Assembly: GCA_035529155.1 (NCBI GenBank)
Contig: DATKXF010000105.1
Location: 1 to 24,563 of the forward strand
Length of the DNA: 24,563 nucleotides
Direction of reading: 5' to 3'
Source: JAAEEP01 sp035529155
GTDB lineage: Archaea; Thermoplasmatota; Thermoplasmata; Methanomassiliicoccales; JAAEEP01
In this document: piece after piece, positions 14,210 to 21,242 of the stretch
How the letters are laid out: each line of letters opens with the position of its first letter
How positions within the stretch are numbered: the stretch's first letter is position 1
Notes under the pieces: generated by a model
Database searches by the model: none
What the model was told of the DNA's origin: nothing
What the model saw: the letters and a program-made list of their open reading frames with translations, nothing else
Made by a program: the position numbers and the translations under genes

Positions 14210-16027
14210 CTGGACGACATAGTCGCCGATTCCGGGAAACTCCTTCTCCTGGGGAACGAGGCGATCGCCCGAGGTTGCATGGAAGCAGGCGTCAGTATCG
14301 CGGCTACCTACCCAGGCACCCCGTCCTCGGAAGTAGGAGGAGTTCTAGAGAGAGTGGCCCACAAGGTGGGCATGTACTTCGAGTACTCGACAAACGAGAA
14401 GGTTGCAATGGAGGTCGCGGGAGCGGCGGCAGCAACCGGCCTGAGGGCCTTCGCCTTTATGAAACATGTCGGGCTGAACGTAGCTAGTGATGCGTTCGTC
14501 ACCCTCGGATACACGGGTGTAAGGGGAGGTATGGTGGTGATGACCGCCGACGATCCCACCGCCCACAGCAGCCAGAACGAGCAGGATAATCGATTCTATG
14601 CCAAGCTAGCCCTGGTCCCCATGCTTGAGCCATCTACTCCCAAGGAGGCCAAGGATATGCTCAAAATGGGTTTCGAGATCTCCGAGGAGCTGGGCTCACC
14701 CGTGCTCTACCGCACAACCACCAGGGTGAACCACGCTCGCGGAATCATCGAACTCGAGAAGATCCCGGAGATCAAGCAGAGGGGACATTTCGAGAGGGAT
14801 CCTCAGCGCTTCGTCTGCATTCCGGCGCATGCCCGTCTTCGCCGCATCGCCCAGCTTGAGCGGTGGGAGAGGGCGTTGGAGATGGCCGAGAACTCGCCAC
14901 TCAACTTCGTGGAGGGTGAGGGCGAAATAGGAATCATCACCAGTGGAGTATCCTACACCTACGCCAAGGAGTGGCTGAAAGGAGTACAAATACTGAAGCT
15001 GGGCTTCACCAACCCTGCCCCCGAGAGGAAGATAGCCGATTTCATTAAGGGCAAGAGGTTCGTGATTGTCATCGAAGAGCTAGAGCCGTTCCTTGAGGAT
15101 GAGGTGCTGAGGATCGCAAAGAGTCATGGCATCGATGTCCCGGTGTACGGAAAGAGGACAGGACACCTCCCACGGGCATTCGAGTTCAACCCCGACATCA
15201 TCACATCGCTCTCGAGCCTGGTGTCCGTTCAGGAAAGGAAGCTCCCGCTTGAAATCGAGAAGATAGCCCTTCCACGGAGGCCGCCAATACTGTGCGCAGG
15301 CTGTCCGCACCGGGGCACTTATTACGCGGCAAAGAGGGCCGTTGGAAAGGAGGAAGTGGTCTACAGCATCGACATAGGATGCTACACCCTGGGAGTGCAA
15401 CCACCGCTATCAATGGGCGATTTCCTGCTTTGTATGGGATCTAGCATCGGTGCCGCGGGAGGTTTCTCCAAGGCAACCGACCAGAAGGTAATGGCCTTCA
15501 TAGGGGATTCCACATTCTTCCATGCAGGCGTTCCAGGGCTGATCAACGCGGTCTTCAACGACCATCGATTCGTTCTGGTAATACTGGACAACAGGACCAC
15601 CGCCATGACCGGCCATCAGCCTCACCCAGGAACCGGAAGGAAGTACGGTGAATGGACATCAGAGGCCATGAAGATCGAGCCTCTGGTAAAAGGTCTGGGC
15701 GTTGGCTACGTCAAGACCGTGGACCCTTATGACGTGAAGGGAACCCAGGCAGCCATGAAGGAAGCGCTTGAATACGACGGTGTGGCGGTGATAATAGCGG
15801 AGAAAGCATGCCCCCTGGCCCTAAAGAAAGAGAGGCGATTGACGAAAGGGCAGTATAGGGTGGATCAAGAGAAGTGCAATAAGTGCTACACCTGCGTCGA
15901 GAAGTTGTCATGTCCCGCGCTCTTCAGGGTTGGAGACGATGTGGTAATAGAGGAAACCATGTGCATAGGGTGCGGGGTATGCTCTCAGGTTTGCCCTAAG
16001 AAGGCCATCGAGGAGGTGGACCAGTGA
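14210..16027 (+). CDS. iorA: Indolepyruvate ferredoxin oxidoreductase alpha subunit, apparent CUG start
   Basis: Catalytic subunit for oxidative decarboxylation of arylpyruvates to aryl-acetyl-CoA, in aromatic amino acid fermentation or (in reverse) synthesis. The N-terminal pyrimidine domain begins KLLLLGNEAIARGCMEAG and continues AATYPGTPSSEV. The middle contains NRFYAKLALVPMLEPSTP. The TPP half has CAGCPHRGTYYA and GDSTFFHAGVPGLINAVFN. The C-terminus has two ferredoxin clusters (CNKCYTC... and CIGCGVCSQVCP). The first in-frame ATG (14279) would delete the conserved GNEAIARG segment, yet the frame has no ATG/GTG/TTG between the stop at 14192 and 14279. CTG at 14210 has GGTGA 4 nt upstream (14201-14205) and yields 605 residues, the usual size. 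CUG initiation is therefore proposed. Confidence 0.9.
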   Translation: MDDIVADSGKLLLLGNEAIARGCMEAGVSIAATYPGTPSSEVGGVLERVAHKVGMYFEYSTNEKVAMEVAGAAAATGLRAFAFMKHVGLNVASDAFVTLGYTGVRGGMVVMTADDPTAHSSQNEQDNRFYAKLALVPMLEPSTPKEAKDMLKMGFEISEELGSPVLYRTTTRVNHARGIIELEKIPEIKQRGHFERDPQRFVCIPAHARLRRIAQLERWERALEMAENSPLNFVEGEGEIGIITSGVSYTYAKEWLKGVQILKLGFTNPAPERKIADFIKGKRFVIVIEELEPFLEDEVLRIAKSHGIDVPVYGKRTGHLPRAFEFNPDIITSLSSLVSVQERKLPLEIEKIALPRRPPILCAGCPHRGTYYAAKRAVGKEEVVYSIDIGCYTLGVQPPLSMGDFLLCMGSSIGAAGGFSKATDQKVMAFIGDSTFFHAGVPGLINAVFNDHRFVLVILDNRTTAMTGHQPHPGTGRKYGEWTSEAMKIEPLVKGLGVGYVKTVDPYDVKGTQAAMKEALEYDGVAVIIAEKACPLALKKERRLTKGQYRVDQEKCNKCYTCVEKLSCPALFRVGDDVVIEETMCIGCGVCSQVCPKKAIEEVDQ

Positions 16028-16632
16028 GGTACAACATCCAAATGGTTGGCGTGGGCGGCCAGGGCGTGCTCCTGGCATCCATGGTGATTGGGGAGACTGC
16101 GATGCGCAAGGGCATGGAGGTAACCATGAGCGAGGTCCACGGAATGGCCCAGAGAGGGGGCAGCGTCACCTCGACCATCCGAATGGGGGATGATGTCATT
16201 TCACCATTGATCCCCAAGGGCGGGGCCGACCTCCTTCTGGCATTCGAGCCTATCGAAGCCTATCGTTCGCTGGAGTATGCCAACAAAGATACCTACATAG
16301 TAGCCAACACACACCCTATAATACCGATCACAGTGTCCATGGGAGCGGACGAATATCCTGACTTGGATTATATCATCGAGAAGATGAGGTCTGCCAGTAG
16401 CAGAGTCATACGGGTTAATGCAACGGAGATCGCGATCGAGCTCGGTGGCGCCATTGCCACGAATTCGGTCCTCATTGGTGCGGTGGCCGCTGTGAAGGGG
16501 TTCCCGCTCTCCGCGGAGGAGTTGATGAAATCGCTCTTGGATCGCGTGCCCGAGAAGTTCAGGGAGATGAACGAGAGGGCATTCCAGACCGGTTATCAGG
16601 TAGCGAAGGATATAATGGACGGGCTCGATTAG
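16024..16632 (+). CDS. iorB: Indolepyruvate ferredoxin oxidoreductase beta subunit
   Basis: A 202-residue partner of IorA, homologous to the PorG gamma domain. It begins MRYNIQMVGVGGQGVLLASM, with the GGQG motif, followed by SEVHGMAQRGGSVTSTIRMG, the characteristic IorB segment. The start is a GTG that overlaps the iorA TGA stop, with GGAGG 7 nt upstream, so it is translationally coupled. It is the last gene of the por-ior operon; the transcript probably ends at the hairpin at 16696-16718. Confidence 0.94.
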   Translation: MRYNIQMVGVGGQGVLLASMVIGETAMRKGMEVTMSEVHGMAQRGGSVTSTIRMGDDVISPLIPKGGADLLLAFEPIEAYRSLEYANKDTYIVANTHPIIPITVSMGADEYPDLDYIIEKMRSASSRVIRVNATEIAIELGGAIATNSVLIGAVAAVKGFPLSAEELMKSLLDRVPEKFREMNERAFQTGYQVAKDIMDGLD

Positions 16633-16695
16633 AAGGCAGTCTCGTAGAAGCAACGATCATATGTGATCCAGTCATGTTCTATAAGAAAAATTTTA

Positions 16696-16718
16696 GGTGG
16701 GAGGAGCACCCTCCCACC
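16696..16718. terminator. Bidirectional hairpin between iorB and ftsZ
   Basis: A perfect 9-bp stem GGTGGGAGG / CCTCCCACC with the 5-nt loop AGCAC. On the minus strand it is followed by TAAAATTTTTC, so it best serves as the end of ftsZ; on the plus strand it follows iorB. Its position between convergent genes supports a terminator role. Confidence 0.65.
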
Positions 16719-16750
16719 GTGATTTGGTCTGTTTGGCTCTCTGAAAGTGA

Positions 16751-17572
16751 TTAGAGGGGATCAAAGCCCGGACCGAATCCTGGGCTGAAATCCGGGCCGC
16801 CCATCCCCAGTTCCGCGTGGGGCATGGGCATGGGAGGCTCTGGGCGCCTTGTCGTAAGATCGCTGAGATCCTCCAGTTCCGCCTCGTTCATCTCGTCTAG
16901 CATCTCCTTTACGTCGGTCTCTATCTGCAGGAAGAATGACTCGCTGATCTTGCTGTCCACCGATTCGATGATCTTCATGATGCTCCTCTCCATTATAGAA
17001 AAGGTCTCTCGCAAGGCTAGATTGCCCGCGATATCGAGGAGCCTGTCGTTCTCCAGGACAATGGTGGTCTCCGCTGCCTTCTTCAATTTTCCTATTCCTT
17101 CCTTCGCTTTCCGGGTTCTGTCAACCTCGTGTGAGAAGGGGTTAATGGCTATTGCGAAAGTGACCGCTCCCTTTTCCCGGGCTATCTCGGCAATAACGGG
17201 GGCAGCACCAGTACCGGTCCCTCCTCCCATGCCCGCGATCACGAACACGATGTCGCTATCACTCAGCATGTCCTCGAAAATCTCTCTTGCGCACTCGGCG
17301 CAATACTCGCCTACCTCGGGGAATCCGCCGGCACCACGTCCTCTGGTTATGTCCTTTCCAATCAGGACCTTCTTATGAGCTTCTATCTTTCCAAGTTTGC
17401 TCTCGTCAGTGTTGACCGCTATCGTCTCCACCTCGTTCCTAGAATTCCAGTATACGCTGTGAACGATGTTGTTTCCTGCTCCTCCGCAGCCCACCACGGC
17501 GATCTTGGGCTTGACAAGGCCCTTGGTGAGCATGGTGACTATCTGTTCTTCCAATACTGTTTTCTCCATCAT
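16751..17572 (-). CDS. ftsZ: Short FtsZ-family GTPase lacking the C-terminal domain
   Basis: A tubulin/FtsZ-family GTPase expected at the division site or on membranes. The 273-residue protein carries the T1 loop GCGGAGNN (28-35), NTD (54-56), GRGAGGFPEVG, the T4 tubulin signature GGGTGTG (116-122), INPFSHEVDRTRKA and NDRLLDIAGNLALRETF (175-191). After helix H7, where FtsZ has PGLIN-LDFAD (T7 loop), this protein reads ESFFLQIETDVKEML, only a degenerate match. It then ends in an acidic linker and a Pro/Met/Gly tail (PEPPMPMPHAELGMGG...GFDPL). The usual FtsZ C-terminal beta domain (~100 residues) is absent; only 118 nt separate its stop from iorB, so it is not hidden by a frameshift. Start ATG 17572 has GGAGG 7 nt upstream. 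The RHH gene precedes it on the same strand. Confidence 0.85.
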   Translation of the reverse strand: MMEKTVLEEQIVTMLTKGLVKPKIAVVGCGGAGNNIVHSVYWNSRNEVETIAVNTDESKLGKIEAHKKVLIGKDITRGRGAGGFPEVGEYCAECAREIFEDMLSDSDIVFVIAGMGGGTGTGAAPVIAEIAREKGAVTFAIAINPFSHEVDRTRKAKEGIGKLKKAAETTIVLENDRLLDIAGNLALRETFSIMERSIMKIIESVDSKISESFFLQIETDVKEMLDEMNEAELEDLSDLTTRRPEPPMPMPHAELGMGGPDFSPGFGPGFDPL

Positions 17573-17595
17573 CCCCTTTCCTCCACGAGGTCGTT

Positions 17596-17613
17596 TTGAG
17601 CATATTTGCTCAA
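17596..17613. promoter_or_regulatory. 18-nt palindrome upstream of ftsZ
   Basis: TTGAGCA-TATT-TGCTCAA, a perfect 7-bp inverted repeat with an AT-rich centre, ends 24 nt before the ftsZ ATG. The AT core could serve as or overlap a TATA box, in which case the palindrome is an operator. It could otherwise form a leader hairpin in a transcript from the RHH promoter. The 132-nt RHH-ftsZ gap contains no other evident gene. Confidence 0.5.
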
Positions 17614-17704
17614 GCTGTTCGCCAAACAGAACCGCGCATCCCATCCCTTCTTGGCCCCAAGTTGCACGGAAATCGATTGTTGGCTGACTGTTTGTCCGCC
17701 GGAA

Positions 17705-18067
17705 TCAATCGGAGATCAGGCTGAGTGTGTTGAGCTCCTCCTCTAGAGCTCTCTTCTTCAGCGTCTCCATGTATTCCTTGGTTATGAAGTGTTCACGCAC
17801 ACAACTCTCGACGGCCTCAACCATCGACTTGTATACCCCATCCCTCACATAGTGCTTTATCGCCCCCATAGCTGGTCTAGGAACGACAATACTTATCCTG
17901 TTCTCGGCTCCTTGCGAGGGTTGGGAACTTACCCCTTCTATGTATGAGCGGATGGCTACTCTAGCGAGCTGCGACCGATTGGATATCTCCTCGGATTCCT
18001 CGATGAACCGGTCGATAAGCTCGAGGTCTTCCCTTTCTAGGCGCAGTGAAATCCTCTCGCCATCCAT
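17705..18067 (-). CDS. Tandem ribbon-helix-helix (CopG/Arc-type) regulator
   Basis: A 120-residue DNA-binding protein. Residues 5-44 match an RHH fold: strand RISLRLE, helix EDLELIDRFIEES, turn SNRSQ, helix LARVAIRSYI. A second copy appears at 57-94: RISIVVPRPAMGAIKHYV, turn YKSM, helix VEAVESCVREHF. Two RHH units in one chain could act as an intramolecular dimer. The start ATG at 18067 has AGGTGG upstream. It lies 132 nt upstream of the ftsZ-like gene in the same direction. In haloarchaea an RHH regulator (CdrS) near ftsZ2 controls cell-division genes; a similar role here is inference. The promoter is packed with TGTCA half-sites, suggesting autoregulation. Confidence 0.83.
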   Translation of the reverse strand: MDGERISLRLEREDLELIDRFIEESEEISNRSQLARVAIRSYIEGVSSQPSQGAENRISIVVPRPAMGAIKHYVRDGVYKSMVEAVESCVREHFITKEYMETLKKRALEEELNTLSLISD

Positions 18068-18093
18068 GCGTTCCCACCTAGGTCACTAGGACC

Positions 18094-18151
18094 GTCATAC
18101 ATAATGACATACTAGATATATAATATTTGTCAAAATGTCATATTTTGTCAT
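18094..18151. promoter_or_regulatory. TATA box and TGTCA operator array of the RHH gene
   Basis: The minus-strand TATA box (TATTATATATC, around 18113-18123) is bracketed by TGTCA/TGACA half-sites. There is an inverted pair GTCAT (18094) / ATGAC (18104), then three direct copies of TGTCA beginning at 18128, 18136 and 18146 (spacings 8 and 10 bp). Such short spaced half-sites are what RHH dimers bind, so autoregulation by the adjacent protein is likely. Transcription would start near 18092. Confidence 0.6.
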
Positions 18152-18173
18152 AAAATTGATGGGGTAAGAACAC

Positions 18174-18198
18174 CGCGTCATACGGAACGTGTGACGCG
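18174..18198. repeat. 25-nt imperfect palindrome in the RHH-leuS intergenic region
   Basis: CGCGTCA-T-ACG-GAA-CGT-G-TGACGCG: 7 bp, one T-G mismatch, 3 bp, GAA centre. It lies upstream of both divergent predicted transcription starts (about 18092 and 18290), so it more likely acts as DNA (operator) than as RNA. It shares the GTCA core with the half-sites at 18094-18151. Confidence 0.5.
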
Positions 18199-18263
18199 TT
18201 TCGAAAAACATCTGGCCTAAATAATAGGCACTCATATTGGCGCAAAAGGTATTTAGAAACATC

Positions 18264-18271
18264 CTATATAC
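18264..18271 (+). promoter_or_regulatory. TATA box of leuS, leaderless start
   Basis: CTATATAC lies 26 nt before the ATG at 18290 and only 17 nt before the GTG at 18281. Archaeal spacing therefore supports the ATG as a leaderless start. Confidence 0.6.
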
Positions 18272-18289
18272 CCTGCGCAGGTGCAGCAA

Positions 18290-21169
18290 ATGGCTAGACG
18301 GTCATCCGAGATTGAGGCAAAGTGGCAGGAGCGATGGTATTCCGAAGGGATAAATGAGTCCGAAGTTAGCTCTAGGCCCAAGTTCATGATCATCTTCGCC
18401 TATCCAGGTGTGACCGGCTACTTGCACGTGGGACATATGCGGGGATATACCTACGTCGACGCCATCAGCCGATACAAGCGAATGACAGGATACAACGTGC
18501 TGTTTCCGGTCGGAACACACGCCACCGGGAACGGGGCTATAAGCCTCGCGAATCGTGTGATGAACAAGGATCCCGCTACCCTGAACTACCTCCTCTCCAA
18601 CGGTTGCCCGGAAGAGAAGATACCGGACCTGGAGACGCCAATGGGGGTGGTGAACTTCTTCAATGATGTTTACATCAACCAGTACTGGAAGCGATTTGGC
18701 TTCCTGGCAGACTGGCGGAGGTTCACCTGCACACTCTATCCCGATTACAATAAGTTCATTCAGTGGCAGTTCCACAAGCTGAACCAGAAGGGGCTGCTCA
18801 TTCAGAAACCTTACTTCGCCCCTGCCTGTGTGGAGTGCGGTCCCGTTGCCGTGGACGCGTCCGAGACGGACCTGCAGAAGGGAGGCCGCGCGGAGATCAA
18901 CGAATACACCCTGCTCAAGTTCAATAGCGGTGGGCTCAAGCTGATCGCCGCCACCCTGAGGCCCGAGACGGTGTACGGTCAGACGAACTTCTGGGTCAAC
19001 CCCGATGTGGACTATGTCAAGGTCAGAATGAACGGCGAGATCTGGGTGATGAGCAAACCCGCCTTCGACAAGATGAAGTATCAGAAGGATGACCTGGAGC
19101 TGATCGGCACCATTCCAGGAAAGGACCTAGTAGGCCTGAAGTGCGTGGCACCGGTCATACACCGTGAGATACCGGTCCTCCCGGCGAGGTTCTGTGATCC
19201 CAATGTCGGGAGTGGACTGGTCACGAGTGTACCGTCTGACGCACCTGACGATTGGATATCCCTCAGGGAGGTGCAGGCAGATGACGCACTTCTGGAAGAG
19301 TTCGGTCTAGATCCGGACGAGATCCGATCCATAGAGCCTATTGCGATCATCGACTCGAAGGGTTTCGGACCATTCCCCGCGGCAGAGATAATCGAGCAGA
19401 TGGGCATAAAGAACAGCGGAGACCCTCGTCTCGAAGAGGCAAAGAAGATCGTCTACAAAGCTGGATACCACACCGGCCGCATGAACGAGAATTGCGGAGA
19501 GTTCGCTGGCCTCCGTGTCGAGGAAGCGAAGGAGCGCATCAGGGACATGATGATAGAGCTGGGAGAGGCGGAGATGTTCTACGATCTCTCCGAAGAGGTC
19601 ATATGCCGCTGCGGAAAGCCGGTAGTGGTGAAGAAGGTCCCCGATCAGTGGTTCATCGACTACGCCAATGAAGAGCTCACTAGTAACAGCAAGGAGCAGG
19701 CCAGTAAGATGCACATCATGCCCAATGACTATTACTCAAACATACAGGGCGTCCTGGACTGGTTCAGGGAGAGGGCCTGCGTAAGGCAGGGCAACTGGTT
19801 GGGAACCACTTTCCCGTTCGACGACAAGTGGATCATCGAAGCGATCTCCGATTCGACCCTTTACCCCATATACTATCTCGTATCTCGATACGCGAACTCA
19901 GGAGAGGTGAAAGAGGAGCAGATGAACGAGGAGTTCTTCGACTTCGTTCTACTGGGAAGGGGCGATATCGAGAATGTGGCCAAGCAGACCGGCGTCGAGG
20001 CGGATCTGCTAGAGAGGATGAGGGCGGAGGTCGAGTACTGGTACCCGCTGGACATCAACCTAGGTGGAAAGGAGCACATGACCGTTCATTTCCCCGCGTT
20101 CCTCATGAACCATGTGGCCATACTTCCCGAGAAGCACTGGCCCCAAGGCATCTTCGTTAACTGGTATATCACCGGAAAGCTGGGAAAGATATCGAAGTCG
20201 AAGGGAGGTGCCGAGCCCATTCCAGACGCTGCTGAGAGGTTCGGCGTGGACCCTCTCAGGCTCTACTACGCGAATATCGCGGCGCCATTCGCTGATGTAG
20301 AATTCGACGAGGATGCTATCGAGAACTACCGCTCAAGGATGGACCGGATCCGACGCATCGTGGAAGAACTGCTCTCCCTTCCAGAGGGAAAGGAGACCAA
20401 CATTGACAGGTGGCTCTTCTCCAAGACCAACAGCCGGATGGCATCCGTGACGGAAGGGATGAAGGAGTACGACCTCAGAATGATGGCGAACGAGATCTAC
20501 TTCGAGATGATGAACGATCTCCGCTGGTATACCCGCAGGGGCGGCAACAACGGGAGGGTGGCCAAGAAGGTCTTGGATATCTGGGTGCGCCTCATGACGC
20601 CCATCACCCCCCACACCGCGGAGGAGCTTTGGTCACTGATAGGCAACGAGACCTTTGTCTCCACTGAGTCCTTACCTGAGGTAAATGAGAACGATGTCTT
20701 CCCGGATGTGGAGGAAGCGGAGGAGTTCCTGAAGGATGCCATATCTGATATCAAGGAGATACTGAGGGTCACTGGTATTACTCCCAGCAAAATCTTCCTT
20801 TACACCTCCCCCGAATGGAAGAACAAGGTATTCGCCATGGCGGTGAGGATGGCCATAGAGGGTGAGCTGAGCATACCGAACCTGACCAAGGCGGCGATGG
20901 CCGATCCCGACATCCGTTCGAAGGGAAAGGATGCCACCAATTTCGCCCGTAGGATAGCCGAGGACATAACCAAGCGCTCCGACCAGGATATGAAATCGCT
21001 TCTGGTCGAGTTTGACGAGATCGATTACCTCAATTCTTCACGGGACTTCATAGAATCCCAGCTAGGTTGCGAGGTTTTCATCCGAGCGGCGGACGACAAA
21101 AACATCCACGATCCAGAGGGCAAGGCTAAGGTGGCTCAACCCCGAAGGCCAGCAATATTTGTGGAGTAG
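18290..21169 (+). CDS. leuS: Leucyl-tRNA synthetase, archaeal/eukaryal type
   Basis: Class I synthetase that charges tRNA-Leu, 959 residues, the usual archaeal LeuRS length. The HIGH-type motif is HVGHMRG, followed by YKRMTGYNVLFPVGTHATG. The CP1 editing domain is present (TLRPETVYGQTNFWVNP; SGLVTSVPSDAPDDW). Zinc-binding pairs are CVECG and CRCG. The KMSKS motif is KISKSKGG. The anticodon-binding domain follows with PITPHTAEELWSLIG, then a C-terminal domain. GTG 18281 would add three residues, but the TATA box favours ATG 18290 without a leader. A tRNA-Leu gene is 8 kb away; there is no direct linkage. Confidence 0.95.
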   Translation: MARRSSEIEAKWQERWYSEGINESEVSSRPKFMIIFAYPGVTGYLHVGHMRGYTYVDAISRYKRMTGYNVLFPVGTHATGNGAISLANRVMNKDPATLNYLLSNGCPEEKIPDLETPMGVVNFFNDVYINQYWKRFGFLADWRRFTCTLYPDYNKFIQWQFHKLNQKGLLIQKPYFAPACVECGPVAVDASETDLQKGGRAEINEYTLLKFNSGGLKLIAATLRPETVYGQTNFWVNPDVDYVKVRMNGEIWVMSKPAFDKMKYQKDDLELIGTIPGKDLVGLKCVAPVIHREIPVLPARFCDPNVGSGLVTSVPSDAPDDWISLREVQADDALLEEFGLDPDEIRSIEPIAIIDSKGFGPFPAAEIIEQMGIKNSGDPRLEEAKKIVYKAGYHTGRMNENCGEFAGLRVEEAKERIRDMMIELGEAEMFYDLSEEVICRCGKPVVVKKVPDQWFIDYANEELTSNSKEQASKMHIMPNDYYSNIQGVLDWFRERACVRQGNWLGTTFPFDDKWIIEAISDSTLYPIYYLVSRYANSGEVKEEQMNEEFFDFVLLGRGDIENVAKQTGVEADLLERMRAEVEYWYPLDINLGGKEHMTVHFPAFLMNHVAILPEKHWPQGIFVNWYITGKLGKISKSKGGAEPIPDAAERFGVDPLRLYYANIAAPFADVEFDEDAIENYRSRMDRIRRIVEELLSLPEGKETNIDRWLFSKTNSRMASVTEGMKEYDLRMMANEIYFEMMNDLRWYTRRGGNNGRVAKKVLDIWVRLMTPITPHTAEELWSLIGNETFVSTESLPEVNENDVFPDVEEAEEFLKDAISDIKEILRVTGITPSKIFLYTSPEWKNKVFAMAVRMAIEGELSIPNLTKAAMADPDIRSKGKDATNFARRIAEDITKRSDQDMKSLLVEFDEIDYLNSSRDFIESQLGCEVFIRAADDKNIHDPEGKAKVAQPRRPAIFVE

Positions 21170-21186
21170 GCCATTATTAACACCAT

Positions 21187-21199
21187 TTTAATATATTTT
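21187..21199 (+). promoter_or_regulatory. TATA box of the MMPL gene
   Basis: TTTAATATATTTT, 18 nt after the leuS stop, predicts transcription from about 21220. That gives a 23-nt leader holding GGTGA (21234-21238) just before the proposed AUA start at 21243. Confidence 0.55.
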
Positions 21200-21242
21200 A
21201 TTCCGAGTTACATCAGTCCATAGTCTAGGGGTTGGTGAATTC

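Noticed and set aside
17573..17644. FtsZ extension from the in-frame codon at 17644
   Set aside because: It would run through the palindrome and the ribosome binding site; family N-termini start near the tandem ATG at 17572/17569.
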